From G963666935 sp963666935 (GTDB lineage: Bacteria; Bacillota; Clostridia; Christensenellales; CAG-138): a DNA stretch of 64,000 nucleotides. A model generated the notes under the pieces. It was not told where the DNA came from and did not search any database. It worked only from the letters and a program-made list of their open reading frames with translations. Below are positions 1 through 8,365 of the stretch, in pieces; position 1 is the first letter of the stretch; each line of letters starts with the position of its first letter. Location: NCBI GenBank assembly GCA_963666935.1, contig OY762936.1, forward strand, positions 2,108,001 to 2,172,000. The letters run 5' to 3'. A program made the translations under genes and the position numbers.

Positions 1-195
1 ATTGCGGGGGTCACCGTGCGAGGTGATCACGCCTATTTCACGGTAAACATAGATGACGCACGGGAATTACAGGTGGAGTTGCTGATTACAAAAAAAGCCC
101 TTCCATATTATGAAATCTTATGTTACACTGTAATACACGACAACACTTCCGATGTAACAGATAACTTCTTGTCAGTTTATGGGGCTGGAGAATAG
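1..195 (+). CDS. 3' end of an unidentified gene (partial)
   Basis: An open frame enters from the left edge and runs 64 codons to a TAG at 193-195. It ends four bases before the preferred start of the next gene, so the two are probably co-transcribed. The visible tail alternates charged and hydrophobic residues and shows no motif I can name. A pilus or regulatory partner of the downstream PilT-like ATPase is possible but is only a guess from position. Too little is present to assign a family. Confidence 0.45.
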   Translation: MAGVTVRGDHAYFTVNIDDARELQVELLITKKALPYYEILCYTVIHDNTSDVTDNFLSVYGAGE

Positions 196-199
196 CAAT

Positions 200-1270
200 A
201 TGGAATTAATGCGGATTTTGCAAACAGCAATGCAGCTGAACGGCTCGGATATTTTTATTCTGCCGGGCAGTTGCATCTCTATGAAGGTCAACGGCGCTGT
301 CGTACCCATTATGGACAGCAAGGTCCGACCGGAGGATGCGTTCGATCTGGTCAATCAGGTTTATGCCACCAGCGAACGGAATTTGGAATGTCTTTTACAG
401 TCCGGCGATGACGACTTTTCCTTCTCTGTGCGGCAGATTGGCCGGTTCCGTTGCAACGCCTACCGCCAGCGCAACAGCTATGCTATGGTACTTCGGGTCA
501 TGCACTTCGATCTGCCTTGCCCCGAGAAATTCCATATTCCGCAAGAAGTGCTTTCGCTCACTCGCTTCCGCAAAGGCCTCATTCTGGTAACCGGTCCCGC
601 AGGCAGCGGAAAATCCACGACTCTGGCCTGTATGCTAGACCGCATCAATAATGCGTATTCGAATCATATTATTACAATTGAAGATCCCATTGAGTTTATC
701 CACTCCCACAAGCGCAGCTTGGTGAGCCAGCGGGAAGTGGCACATGATACAATGACCTATGCCGCCGCCCTGCGGGCTGCACTGCGGCAGGCGCCGGACG
801 TGATCCTCTTAGGCGAAATGCGGGATTTTGAAACCATTCAAACGGCGTTAACCGCCGCGGAAACCGGGCAGCTTGTGCTTTCCTCGCTGCATACCGTAGG
901 CGCCGCCAAAACCATCGACCGCATCATCGACGTATTTCCGCCCAGCCAGCAGCAGCAGGTACGCGTGCAGCTCTCCATGGTGCTGCAGGCCGTGGTGTCC
1001 CAGCAGCTCGTCCCCACCGTGGATAATCAGCGGGAGCCCGCCTTTGAAATCATGGTGGTAAACAGCGCCATACGGAATATGATCCGCGAAGGGAAGGCCT
1101 ACCAAATGGAGAATGTGATCTTTGCCGGAGCCAGCGAGGGCATGCGCACCATGGATAGCGACCTCCTGCGCCTGTACGAAGCCGGTCGCATTTCCAGAAG
1201 CGACGCGTTGCTCTATGCGGCCAATTCGGAATTAATGCATAAAAAATTAGAACTTTGTGAGGCAACCTAA
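200..1270 (+). CDS. pilT: PilT-type twitching-motility / secretion ATPase
   Basis: This 356-residue protein belongs to the GspE/PilT hexameric ATPase superfamily and matches PilT in length. An N-terminal PAS-like half is followed by a RecA-like core with a Walker A motif GPAGSGKST at about residues 132-140, an Asp-box region with the signature TIEDPIE, a Walker B LLGEMRD and a His-box segment SSLHT. PilT powers type IV pilus retraction from the cytoplasmic side of the inner membrane. No other pilus gene is visible here, so a role in another pilus-like or competence machine cannot be excluded. I chose the ATG at 200 because GGAG sits nine bases upstream. The in-frame ATG at 179 has no ribosome site and overlaps the upstream gene. 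The next gene starts two bases after the stop. Confidence 0.9.
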   Translation: MELMRILQTAMQLNGSDIFILPGSCISMKVNGAVVPIMDSKVRPEDAFDLVNQVYATSERNLECLLQSGDDDFSFSVRQIGRFRCNAYRQRNSYAMVLRVMHFDLPCPEKFHIPQEVLSLTRFRKGLILVTGPAGSGKSTTLACMLDRINNAYSNHIITIEDPIEFIHSHKRSLVSQREVAHDTMTYAAALRAALRQAPDVILLGEMRDFETIQTALTAAETGQLVLSSLHTVGAAKTIDRIIDVFPPSQQQQVRVQLSMVLQAVVSQQLVPTVDNQREPAFEIMVVNSAIRNMIREGKAYQMENVIFAGASEGMRTMDSDLLRLYEAGRISRSDALLYAANSELMHKKLELCEAT

Positions 1271-1272
1271 CC

Positions 1273-2475
1273 ATGAATAAGCCCGTACAGATTCACATGC
1301 TGGGAAGGTTCGAAATCCTAGTGCGTGGGGAGCCTGCTCTTTGGCAGCTTAAAAATGCCACAAAAACCCTGAACCTTTTGCAGTGCCTGCTGCTCAGGCA
1401 AAATCCGGTACCCCACGATGAACTGATTGAAGCGCTGTGGCCGGAAAATGAAAGCGCAAATCCTTCTTCAGCCCTGCGCACCATGCTGCACCGGTTCCGA
1501 GCACTTGTGGATGACAGTGGAATCCAAGAGCTTAAAAACTGCATTCTTACCAATCAAGGTACCTACCAGTGGAACCCCAACCTTCCCTGCGACGTGGACA
1601 TTTTAGAGCTGGAACAACTGGCAAGGCAAGCACAGAAAGAACCCGAAATACCTGAGCAACTGGAACTCTATCAGCAAATTCTCAACCTCTATGCAGGGCC
1701 ATTGCTGCCGGCAACAGCAGAAGAGCTTTGGGTGATGCCGCGCAGCGTCCATTACCACGATCTATATTTGTCCTGCATCCTACAGATGATTGAGCTATAT
1801 AAGGCACAGGAGGATTACGGCAACATCCTGCGCGTATGCCGCTTGTCCATGGAAGTGGAACCATATGACGAGCGGCTACACATGGAGCTGATGCTGGCGC
1901 TGACCAAGGTAGGCAAAAACCACGAGGCGCTCTCTCAATATTACTACGTTACAGATCTTCAATATAAGCAGTTCGGCACGCCGCCTTCCGAGGAACTGCG
2001 TACCCTGTACAAGATGATTATGCAGGCGGATCAGCAGACGGAAAACGACATTGATGCCATTCAACAGGCCATCGAAATGGAAGATACCTTGGGCGGAGCT
2101 TTCGTTTGCGAGTATGAGATATTTAAGGATATTTACCAGCTTCAGCGTCGGATGCTGGAGCGTTTCAGTACTACCATTTTTATTGCGCTTTTTACCATGC
2201 GGGATCCCTACCACGAGAAGCTGGAGCCGTTGGTACTGGACAGCATCATGCGGGAGTTTCTGGAGATTGCCCGACGCACCCTGCGCCGGGGCGATACCAT
2301 TTCTCGCTACAGCGCCACGCAGTTCGTGGTGCTGCTGCCGGCCGTTTCCTACGAAAGTGGCAACCAGATTATGAACCGTGTAAAAAAATCCTTCCACCAG
2401 TCCTATCTCAGAACCTCCGCAATCCTCTCTTACAAGCTGCGGCCGCTGCATTTTACGGGCCAGAAGCAGAGCTGA
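1273..2475 (+). CDS. BTAD-family transcriptional regulator with degenerate GGDEF-like C-terminus
   Basis: The 400-residue protein starts with an OmpR-like winged helix (about residues 1-110), followed by an all-helical bacterial transcriptional activator domain (about 115-255), the arrangement of SARP/AfsR-type regulators. The last 110 residues resemble a diguanylate-cyclase fold: a block reading RRGDTISRY is followed by SATQF (347-351) where an active enzyme has GGDEF, then FVVLLP. The signature glycines and acidic residues are lost, so cyclase activity is not expected; binding or dimerisation is more likely. It begins two bases after pilT and probably shares its transcript, which suggests control of pilus-linked genes. 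Target genes are unknown. Confidence 0.8.
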   Translation: MNKPVQIHMLGRFEILVRGEPALWQLKNATKTLNLLQCLLLRQNPVPHDELIEALWPENESANPSSALRTMLHRFRALVDDSGIQELKNCILTNQGTYQWNPNLPCDVDILELEQLARQAQKEPEIPEQLELYQQILNLYAGPLLPATAEELWVMPRSVHYHDLYLSCILQMIELYKAQEDYGNILRVCRLSMEVEPYDERLHMELMLALTKVGKNHEALSQYYYVTDLQYKQFGTPPSEELRTLYKMIMQADQQTENDIDAIQQAIEMEDTLGGAFVCEYEIFKDIYQLQRRMLERFSTTIFIALFTMRDPYHEKLEPLVLDSIMREFLEIARRTLRRGDTISRYSATQFVVLLPAVSYESGNQIMNRVKKSFHQSYLRTSAILSYKLRPLHFTGQKQS

Positions 2476-2504
2476 GAAACCCGCCTTCTAGTAATATGCA
2501 GTTC

Positions 2505-2537
2505 AAAAAACCATCCGATGGATGGTTTTTATTTTTT
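2505..2537. terminator. Bidirectional rho-independent terminator
   Basis: A CCATCC/GGATGG stem with a three-base loop is flanked by A-runs on the left and T-runs on the right. It sits between the convergent BTAD gene and the cohesin-like gene and can serve both strands. Confidence 0.85.
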
Positions 2538-2541
2538 TATT

Positions 2542-3762
2542 CTATTGTTCGATTTCCTGCTTCTTCGCCCGCTCACGCTGTGCCCTGCGCTCGGCGGCCT
2601 TGCGCTTGCGCCGGGCGTTTTCCATAGAGTGAGAAACCACCAGCCACACGATGATAAGGATCAGCAGCGCGCCACCACCGCAGGCGGCGTAAAACACAGT
2701 ATTGCTCAGCGTGATTCCCTGGGGCAGCTCCGGCGCGGGGGTTGTTTCAACCGGCACCGGCGTCGGCGTGGCAACCGGAGGCAGCATGGGCTCCACCGGG
2801 CGCGCGGGCATTACGGCGTAACGCTGCAAAGACGCATCCTGTGCGTTATACACAAAATACCCCACCTCTCCACCTGAATTGCGGGCGTACAGCAGATAAA
2901 TTTCACCCTGGGCGTCCTGTGATTTCCACGCCGTATATTGGGCTTCCCCAATGGTTAGAGTGGTTTCCGTAAATCCTTCGGGCAGCGCTACGCTGCCATC
3001 CGGCGCAAGGATGATGTAAGACTTGGACACGGAGGATACCGTTTGGTAGGGGTACAGCATATCCGCTTCCGCATTGTAAATGTAATAGCTTCCCACGTCG
3101 CCCGCGGCATTGGAAAGATACAAAAGCGTTGGCGCGTCGCTGTCCGCCACCGTGGCCGCAGCCACCGTTTCTCCATGGTATTCAAGGGCCGTTTCCGTAT
3201 AGCCCGATGGCAGGGTCACATTTTCCAAATTGCGCCAGATGTACAGGCTATCCGTTGCCCCCTTCACATTTTGTGCCTGAACGCCCTCCACGGCGTAATT
3301 CAGCGGCGTGGGCGTAGGCGTGGGCGCTGCCGCCGCCACGGTAATAGAAACGCTTGCTTCCCCGCCGCCTTGATCCTTGCCGTCATAGCCCAGCACCTTT
3401 TCCAGCGTAAACGCGATCTGTGCGCTGCCTGCGGCGGCCGCCGTAAAGCGGATGTGCGCGCTCATGGTATCCGAGCCGCCCTTTGCGGCGGATACCATGT
3501 TCAAAAATCCGTCGGATGCACCGCCCTCGCTTTCCTTATAGGTCAGCACCGTGGGATCGTAGGTGAAAAAGCCTTCGGCCGCAGCCATGCTTTTGCCGCT
3601 GACTGTAAGCGTAATTTCCACCGTATCTCCTGCCTGTATGCCGGTTTGTTGTTCCGCTTGCGCGGTAAAATTCACCGCCGCAAAGGCGGTCTGGGGCAGT
3701 AGTGCAAGCAACAACCCCAGCAACAATGCAATTCTCCCTTTTTCTTTTGCAAACTTTTTCAT
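2542..3762 (-). CDS. Secreted, membrane-anchored cohesin-domain protein
   Basis: A 406-residue protein with a signal peptide at residues 1-28 (ending near TAFA), a cohesin-like beta-sandwich at about 30-150 (two-step AGDTVEITLTV and FTYDPTVL elements typical of cohesin), a Pro-Thr linker, two short repeated units resembling each other (SGYTETALEYHGE / EGFTETTLTIGEA), a second Pro-rich linker and a C-terminal membrane helix at about 350-372 followed by a highly basic tail. The topology suggests a protein displayed outside the cell and tethered by its C-terminus. Cohesins bind dockerins, and the gene just upstream encodes a protein ending in a dockerin. The start has AGGAGG at 3771-3776, overlapping the end of the upstream gene, which points to coupled translation. 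Cellulosome function is unlikely because no glycosidases are nearby. Confidence 0.75.
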   Translation of the reverse strand: MKKFAKEKGRIALLLGLLLALLPQTAFAAVNFTAQAEQQTGIQAGDTVEITLTVSGKSMAAAEGFFTYDPTVLTYKESEGGASDGFLNMVSAAKGGSDTMSAHIRFTAAAAGSAQIAFTLEKVLGYDGKDQGGGEASVSITVAAAAPTPTPTPLNYAVEGVQAQNVKGATDSLYIWRNLENVTLPSGYTETALEYHGETVAAATVADSDAPTLLYLSNAAGDVGSYYIYNAEADMLYPYQTVSSVSKSYIILAPDGSVALPEGFTETTLTIGEAQYTAWKSQDAQGEIYLLYARNSGGEVGYFVYNAQDASLQRYAVMPARPVEPMLPPVATPTPVPVETTPAPELPQGITLSNTVFYAACGGGALLILIIVWLVVSHSMENARRKRKAAERRAQRERAKKQEIEQ

Positions 3763-3765
3763 TCC

Positions 3766-5514
3766 TCAGTCCTCCTGCGATATTTTCGCATCGCCGTTCA
3801 CGGATCGGATCAGCAAAATAAGATCTTCAACTTCCACCTCGCCGCTGTGATCTGCGTCTGCCGCCTTAAGGCGCGGGCCGGTAAGCAATGTCGTGCGGAG
3901 CAGATGGTTTTGCAGTGCGGAAACATCATCTTCTCCGATGGTACCGTCGCCGTCGAGGTCGCCGAAAATTACGATGGGCAAGTCAAAAAACGCCGTGCCA
4001 TCGTCATAGGTAGTACGCACAAAATCCCCGGTACACACTTTCTCAGAGATTGGGGCCCCCTTGGAGTCCACCATGCTGAGCACGCCCTTTGAGGCGAGCT
4101 TGTCCAAAAGCGTTTGTGCGGATGTTCCCAGTTTAATGTTACTGACGCCCCATTCGCGCACCCGATAGGTGCTGCTTTTAAGCTTTGGCGCGGTATTATA
4201 CGTGCCAGCGGTATGCAGCGCCGTGTTCACATAGTAAAACGAAAGAATCTCGGTATAGGCTTCCCCCACCCGAGCGCGTTGCTGCGCGCCACGTTGGGAA
4301 AGGCCGACGCCGTGGCCATAGCGCCGCGCAGTCAGGTACCAGCCCGGGTATGTTTCACCATCGGCATTGAATACACCCCGCTCGGCACCCTGCATTCTCA
4401 GGCGCGTCTTGCTGGCCCCTATGCGGCCAAGGGTATTTTCAAAGCTGCCAAAGCTTAGTTCCTCCAGATTGAGGGTTATGGTAATCTGGCCAGTTTTCTG
4501 CTGGCCTTCCTCCTCATAGCCCACCCCGAGGTTCACGTCCGCCTGGGTGTAACAGCGGCTGGGCACGTCGTATACGGGTTCTTTTGGTGTGACCCTCACC
4601 GTGGAAAGTAGGATGATCTCCCGCCCCGCCGCCTCGTATGCGCCGCGCTGCAGCGCTAAAAGCACCGAATCGTCCATGAGCTTTTGCGTTGCTTCGGTGA
4701 ATACTTCTGGAATAAATGCCCTTTCCTCAATACTGGAGGCATTCGCAAGGTCAAAAGGATCGTCCGCTAGAGTATAATAGGGAAAATCGTTGCTCCATAC
4801 GTTGCCTGTTTTTTCGGTCTGTCCGCCGTTGGAGGCGGAATAATATGCCTCAATGATATCGCCCTCATAGGTAAGCACTTGGCCGCAGGTTGCGTCCACT
4901 GCGGCGATGGCGCGAATATTTTTGCTGGCATAGCCCTTATATACCTGATCTTTCGAGGTATCCACCAAATCATAGGCACGGCTGCCATACTGAGAGCACC
5001 GGGCCGCCGCGTAGGCGCGCGCGCAGACCGCCTGGGCTTTAAGCGCATCTATGGGAAAGCGATTGCTCATTTCGTTGGGCACCACACCGTAAAGATACTG
5101 CTCGATGGGCAGCGTATTGATGGCACGCAGCGCGCAATTTGAAACGTCGAACGTCATATTCCCAAGATAGGTGCAGGTTCCGTATTTGTTGTTTTTTAAG
5201 CGGATATAGTCCGTTTTTTCTCCGTAGTTTTTGCTTAGAAGCGTAAGGGAAGCGGCGGTAATAGTTTCCCCGCCCGCCTGAATGGATACGCGTCCGCCCG
5301 CTACAGAAATTTGTAGTTCCCCGTTGCCCAAGGCAAGGCCAGGCGCTTCTTTTAATGTGTATTCTCCCACCGGCGTAAAAGCAAGCGTCTGCTGTTTTCC
5401 CAGGGAGAGAAGCACGCGCACATCTGCGCAAAACACCGCCGCCTGCGCGGATGCAACCGCGCATATCAGCAGCGCAGCAAGGCAGAGTGCCGCAAGAACC
5501 CGTTTTTTGCGCAT
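3766..5514 (-). CDS. SpoIID/LytB-family peptidoglycan enzyme with C-terminal dockerin
   Basis: The 582-residue protein begins with a signal peptide (about residues 1-25). It carries a SpoIID domain: the catalytic-type GVVPNEMS segment, the ALKAQAVCARAYA helix, a long insertion, and the closing GHGVGLSQRGA motif. SpoIID is a lytic transglycosylase acting on glycan strands during engulfment; LytB-like relatives modify the wall in vegetative cells. The last 65 residues hold two Ca-binding F-hand segments, GDLDGDGTIGEDD and DADHSGEVEVED, the duplicated pattern of a type I dockerin. I chose the ATG at 5514 because CCTCC on the plus strand (GGAGG) lies six bases away; the longer frame to 5631 lacks a site. 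The downstream neighbour is a cohesin protein. Confidence 0.85.
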   Translation of the reverse strand: MRKKRVLAALCLAALLICAVASAQAAVFCADVRVLLSLGKQQTLAFTPVGEYTLKEAPGLALGNGELQISVAGGRVSIQAGGETITAASLTLLSKNYGEKTDYIRLKNNKYGTCTYLGNMTFDVSNCALRAINTLPIEQYLYGVVPNEMSNRFPIDALKAQAVCARAYAAARCSQYGSRAYDLVDTSKDQVYKGYASKNIRAIAAVDATCGQVLTYEGDIIEAYYSASNGGQTEKTGNVWSNDFPYYTLADDPFDLANASSIEERAFIPEVFTEATQKLMDDSVLLALQRGAYEAAGREIILLSTVRVTPKEPVYDVPSRCYTQADVNLGVGYEEEGQQKTGQITITLNLEELSFGSFENTLGRIGASKTRLRMQGAERGVFNADGETYPGWYLTARRYGHGVGLSQRGAQQRARVGEAYTEILSFYYVNTALHTAGTYNTAPKLKSSTYRVREWGVSNIKLGTSAQTLLDKLASKGVLSMVDSKGAPISEKVCTGDFVRTTYDDGTAFFDLPIVIFGDLDGDGTIGEDDVSALQNHLLRTTLLTGPRLKAADADHSGEVEVEDLILLIRSVNGDAKISQED

Positions 5515-5544
5515 GTTTTTCCTCCGTCCTCTGAATCGAGAATT

Positions 5545-5592
5545 TTCGACATGAACTGATTTTATGATACCCTTTGAAGAGGCTGCGGTCAA
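5545..5592 (-). promoter_or_regulatory. Promoter of the SpoIID-dockerin gene with Spo0A-box-like site
   Basis: On the minus strand a -35 TTGACC (5587-5592) and a -10 TATCAT (5564-5569) are separated by 17 bases. Twelve bases after the -10 lies TGTCGAA (5545-5551), the core of the Spo0A binding box. This places the box just after the expected transcription start, a repressor-type position. Confidence 0.55.
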
Positions 5593-5700
5593 TGCAAAGC
5601 AAGCGTTTTTGCGCCTTAATCTTATGAACATTCGGTTAATTTGATCGCACCCGGGCGGGCGCTCGTCAGGCCGAGCAAAAAACGACAGAAAAGCGCAAAC

Positions 5701-5730
5701 AGAACTCCCGCTTTTTGAAACGGGAGTTCT
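5701..5730 (-). terminator. Hairpin after the collagen-like gene
   Basis: A perfect 10-bp stem AGAACTCCCG/CGGGAGTTCT with a 10-base loop lies 21 bases after the stop of the minus-strand collagen-like gene. The following U-run is weak (GTTTGCGCTTTT), so efficiency is uncertain. Confidence 0.6.
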
Positions 5731-5751
5731 GAAAAAAATGACCTTCGGCGG

Positions 5752-6435
5752 TCAAATGCCGTTTTGCATACTTTCGTATGTCAGAATCAAGTGCGACGCG
5801 GACTTTGCCTTGACGGCCGGGGCCGCAAGCGGGGCGGGCGCAAAGGTCGGGAGAATGCCCGTAATGTTGGTTGTAGGAATAAACCTCGCGTTGTTGCCGG
5901 ATGTGTCGTCTGCCACCACAAGCATGCCGTATACGTTTTTGTAGACGATGCCGATTATTTCAACCACAGTTCCCACATAAACGGTGACCGGAGTGTAAAG
6001 CGGCAAATAGTCATGAATCGCAGTTACGATGTTCGTATCGCAGCCTGCAGGGAATGTTGGCTTGGGAATGTACGTGATGGCAGGGTTGTATGCGACGCCG
6101 GCGCCCAAAACGACTGCCGAAATTGTCGGCAGCGGCAGCGCGCCGATATCGCCGGTTTCCTCCATCACGAACAGCCCGCCGTATGTGCCATCGGGAGAGG
6201 CATAGAGTTCTACCGGAGTTCCCTCGAGCCCAGCAAGTGAAAAACCGGTGGTATAGGCCCGAAGCACAGTAGTTGGATAGTATTGGATGATCTGCTTTAG
6301 CACGTTTGCAAGCTGGGCATATGTAAAACAGGTTGCCGTGTCGTTCAGATTCCCAGGAGTACCCGGAGGCCCGAATGGACCGGGAGGACCCGGAGGGCCT
6401 GTATAATAATATATTTGCGGATTTGTGCCGCTCAT
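5752..6435 (-). CDS. Short collagen-like surface protein
   Basis: The 227-residue protein has five consecutive Gly-X-Y triplets near its N-terminus (about residues 13-27, from GPPGPP to GTPG), followed by a helical segment and a C-terminal domain rich in Val, Thr, Tyr and Pro. There is no signal peptide, as is common for exosporium or spore-surface collagen-like proteins of Firmicutes, but family membership of the C-terminal domain is not recognised. Upstream, AAGGAAACC precedes the ATG, and CATATAATA near 6465 resembles the -10 of mother-cell sporulation sigma factors as much as a vegetative one. A spore-coat or exosporium role is inferred only. Confidence 0.65.
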   Translation of the reverse strand: MSGTNPQIYYYTGPPGPPGPFGPPGTPGNLNDTATCFTYAQLANVLKQIIQYYPTTVLRAYTTGFSLAGLEGTPVELYASPDGTYGGLFVMEETGDIGALPLPTISAVVLGAGVAYNPAITYIPKPTFPAGCDTNIVTAIHDYLPLYTPVTVYVGTVVEIIGIVYKNVYGMLVVADDTSGNNARFIPTTNITGILPTFAPAPLAAPAVKAKSASHLILTYESMQNGI

Positions 6436-6554
6436 ATGGTTTCCTTCTTTCTATAAAGAGTATCTATATATTATATGCCCGTGACATATATCCTGCTCAC
6501 ATATTGCGGTGTTTGCCCGATAGACGTGCGAACATGATCAAATACGCTCATCGC

Positions 6555-6583
6555 TTGAACTTACATTATTAATGAACTATAAT
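6555..6583 (+). promoter_or_regulatory. Promoter of the suf-dfx operon
   Basis: A -35 TTGAAC (6555-6560) and a perfect -10 TATAAT (6578-6583) are spaced by 17 bases, about 80 bases upstream of the sufC start. Confidence 0.7.
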
Positions 6584-6663
6584 GATTTTAAATGCAGAAC
6601 GATTCCAAAACGATTATTGGTTACTGCATCGAACTGTCAATTCTTTTGAGAGAGGTAACGAAA

Positions 6664-7416
6664 TTGCTAGAATTAAATGGAATAAACCTTAGTATAGAAG
6701 GCGAGAATAAAGTTCAGATTCTGAAAGATATCGATCTAAAGCTGCTTGAAAAAAAGATCTATGTCATCACCGGTCCCAACGGCAGCGGCAAATCATCGCT
6801 GGCCAGAATCATGATGGGAATATCGCAACCCACTTCCGGCAGCATCCTGTTTGACGGGCAAGACATCACGCAAATGGATATCACCGAGCGGGCGCGCTTA
6901 GGCATCGGCTATGCGTTTCAGCACCCTCCGCGATTTAAGGGCATCAAGATCCGCGAACTTTTGCAGCTTTCCCTGGGGAACAAGGCGGAAAGCGGGAAAA
7001 TATGCGATTTATTATACAGCGTGGGGCTATGTGCCCAAGAATATCTTAACAGAGATTTAGACGCAAGCCTTTCCGGCGGCGAGATAAAAAGGATCGAAAT
7101 TGCCTCGATCCTTGCTAGGGATTTGAAGCTATCTGTTTTCGACGAGCCGGAAGCGGGCATTGACCTTTGGAGTTTTCGTCAATTAGCAGAAACCTTTCAT
7201 GAACTCCACGACAAAACTGATATGACCATCGTCATTATCTCCCATCAGGAGCGAATCCTCGAATTGGCGGATGAGATCATCCTGATGGCAAATGGCAGCA
7301 TTGAGAGGAATATTCCAAAAGATGAAATTCTGCAAAAAGGGTTTGTGGACAACCTGTGCGCATGCCGCACAAACTGTGGAATAAGGGGGATGGAAAATGT
7401 TAAATGCATTGGATAG
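6664..7416 (+). CDS. sufC: SufC-type Fe-S assembly ABC ATPase
   Basis: The 250-residue soluble ABC ATPase has the SufC pattern: Walker A GPNGSGKSS, Q-loop region FQHPPRFKGI, signature LSGGEIKRIEIA and Walker B LSVFDEPEAGIDLW. The length equals the family norm. The FQHP and DEPEAGID elements are characteristic of SufC. It supplies ATP-driven conformational change to the SufB-type scaffold. I chose the TTG at 6664 because AGAGG lies eight bases upstream; the longer frame from 6592 adds an unconserved 24-residue extension. It overlaps the next gene by 20 bases. No SufS, SufU or SufD gene follows, matching the minimal SufBC (Sms-like) arrangement of some anaerobes. Confidence 0.9.
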   Translation: MLELNGINLSIEGENKVQILKDIDLKLLEKKIYVITGPNGSGKSSLARIMMGISQPTSGSILFDGQDITQMDITERARLGIGYAFQHPPRFKGIKIRELLQLSLGNKAESGKICDLLYSVGLCAQEYLNRDLDASLSGGEIKRIEIASILARDLKLSVFDEPEAGIDLWSFRQLAETFHELHDKTDMTIVIISHQERILELADEIILMANGSIERNIPKDEILQKGFVDNLCACRTNCGIRGMENVKCIG

Positions 7417-8317
7417 TTTGATGCTTGAGAAGGTTGCCGAGCTTCATGAAATACCGAAAGGCGCCTATAACATCCGCAAAAATGGCGAGGGTGTGCAACG
7501 AAACACAACCGCCAATATCGATATTGTTACTAAAAAGGACCGGCCGGGAATCGATATCATAGTAAAGCCCCATACAAAAGGAGAAAGCGTCCATATCCCG
7601 GTCATCGTGACAAAGGAAGGTATCAACGATGTAGTCTACAACACATTTGACATCGGCGAATACGCAGATGTTCAGATTGTCGCGGGGTGCGGGATTCACA
7701 ATTCCGGTGCGCATGCGTCAGAGCATGACGGCATCCATGAATTCTTTATTCGAAAAGGCGCCCATGTCAAGTATGTGGAAAAGCATTATGGCGAAGGAAA
7801 AGGCGCAGGCAAAAGGATCTTAAACCCCAAGACGATCCTGCATGTGGAAGAAGACGCCGTCGTTGAACTGGAGTTGGTTCAGATTATGGGCATCGACAAC
7901 ACCGTCCGCGATACGGAGGTTGAGCTTGCCGCCGGCGCAAAGCTGGTGGTCACGGAGCGTCTTTTAACGGCGATGGATCAACAAGCGCAGTCGAATATCA
8001 CCGTGGAGATGCGCGGAAAGGATAGTTCGGCGCAGATTATTTCACGTTCGGTGGCCCAAGGTAAATCAAAACAGAATTACTACTTCGATTTGATCGGCCG
8101 CAATCAGTGCAAGGGCCATATTCAATGCGACGCCATCATTATGGACGATGCGGTCGTTACGTCCACGCCAAAAATATCCGCCTTCCACAGCGACGCGCAG
8201 CTGATCCACGAGGCGGCAATCGGAAAGCTAGAATCTCAACAGCTCATTAAGCTGATGTCCCTAGGGCTTACGGAAAAAGAAGCGGAAGACACCGTCTTAA
8301 AAGGATTCCTCAAGTAG
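7397..8317 (+). CDS. SufB/D-family Fe-S scaffold protein (minimal SmsB-like)
   Basis: The 306-residue protein is a short member of the SufB/SufD family, which forms a right-handed beta-helix that binds SufC. Recognisable features are the central VVTERLLTAMD and QSNITVEMRGKDS strands, the GHIQCDAIIMDDA block and the C-terminal KLESQQLIKLMSLGLTEKEA segment that docks SufC and ends the family. It lacks the long N-terminal part of canonical SufB (about 450 residues). The only scaffold gene is fused by a 20-base overlap to sufC, so it likely acts as a homodimer with SufC. Cys residues at AGCGIH and QCDAI are candidate cluster ligands. Confidence 0.85.
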   Translation: MLNALDSLMLEKVAELHEIPKGAYNIRKNGEGVQRNTTANIDIVTKKDRPGIDIIVKPHTKGESVHIPVIVTKEGINDVVYNTFDIGEYADVQIVAGCGIHNSGAHASEHDGIHEFFIRKGAHVKYVEKHYGEGKGAGKRILNPKTILHVEEDAVVELELVQIMGIDNTVRDTEVELAAGAKLVVTERLLTAMDQQAQSNITVEMRGKDSSAQIISRSVAQGKSKQNYYFDLIGRNQCKGHIQCDAIIMDDAVVTSTPKISAFHSDAQLIHEAAIGKLESQQLIKLMSLGLTEKEAEDTVLKGFLK

Positions 8318-8365
8318 CGTGTATTGGCGCAAGCCTTGCAAATAATTTATAAAGGAGAAACGATT

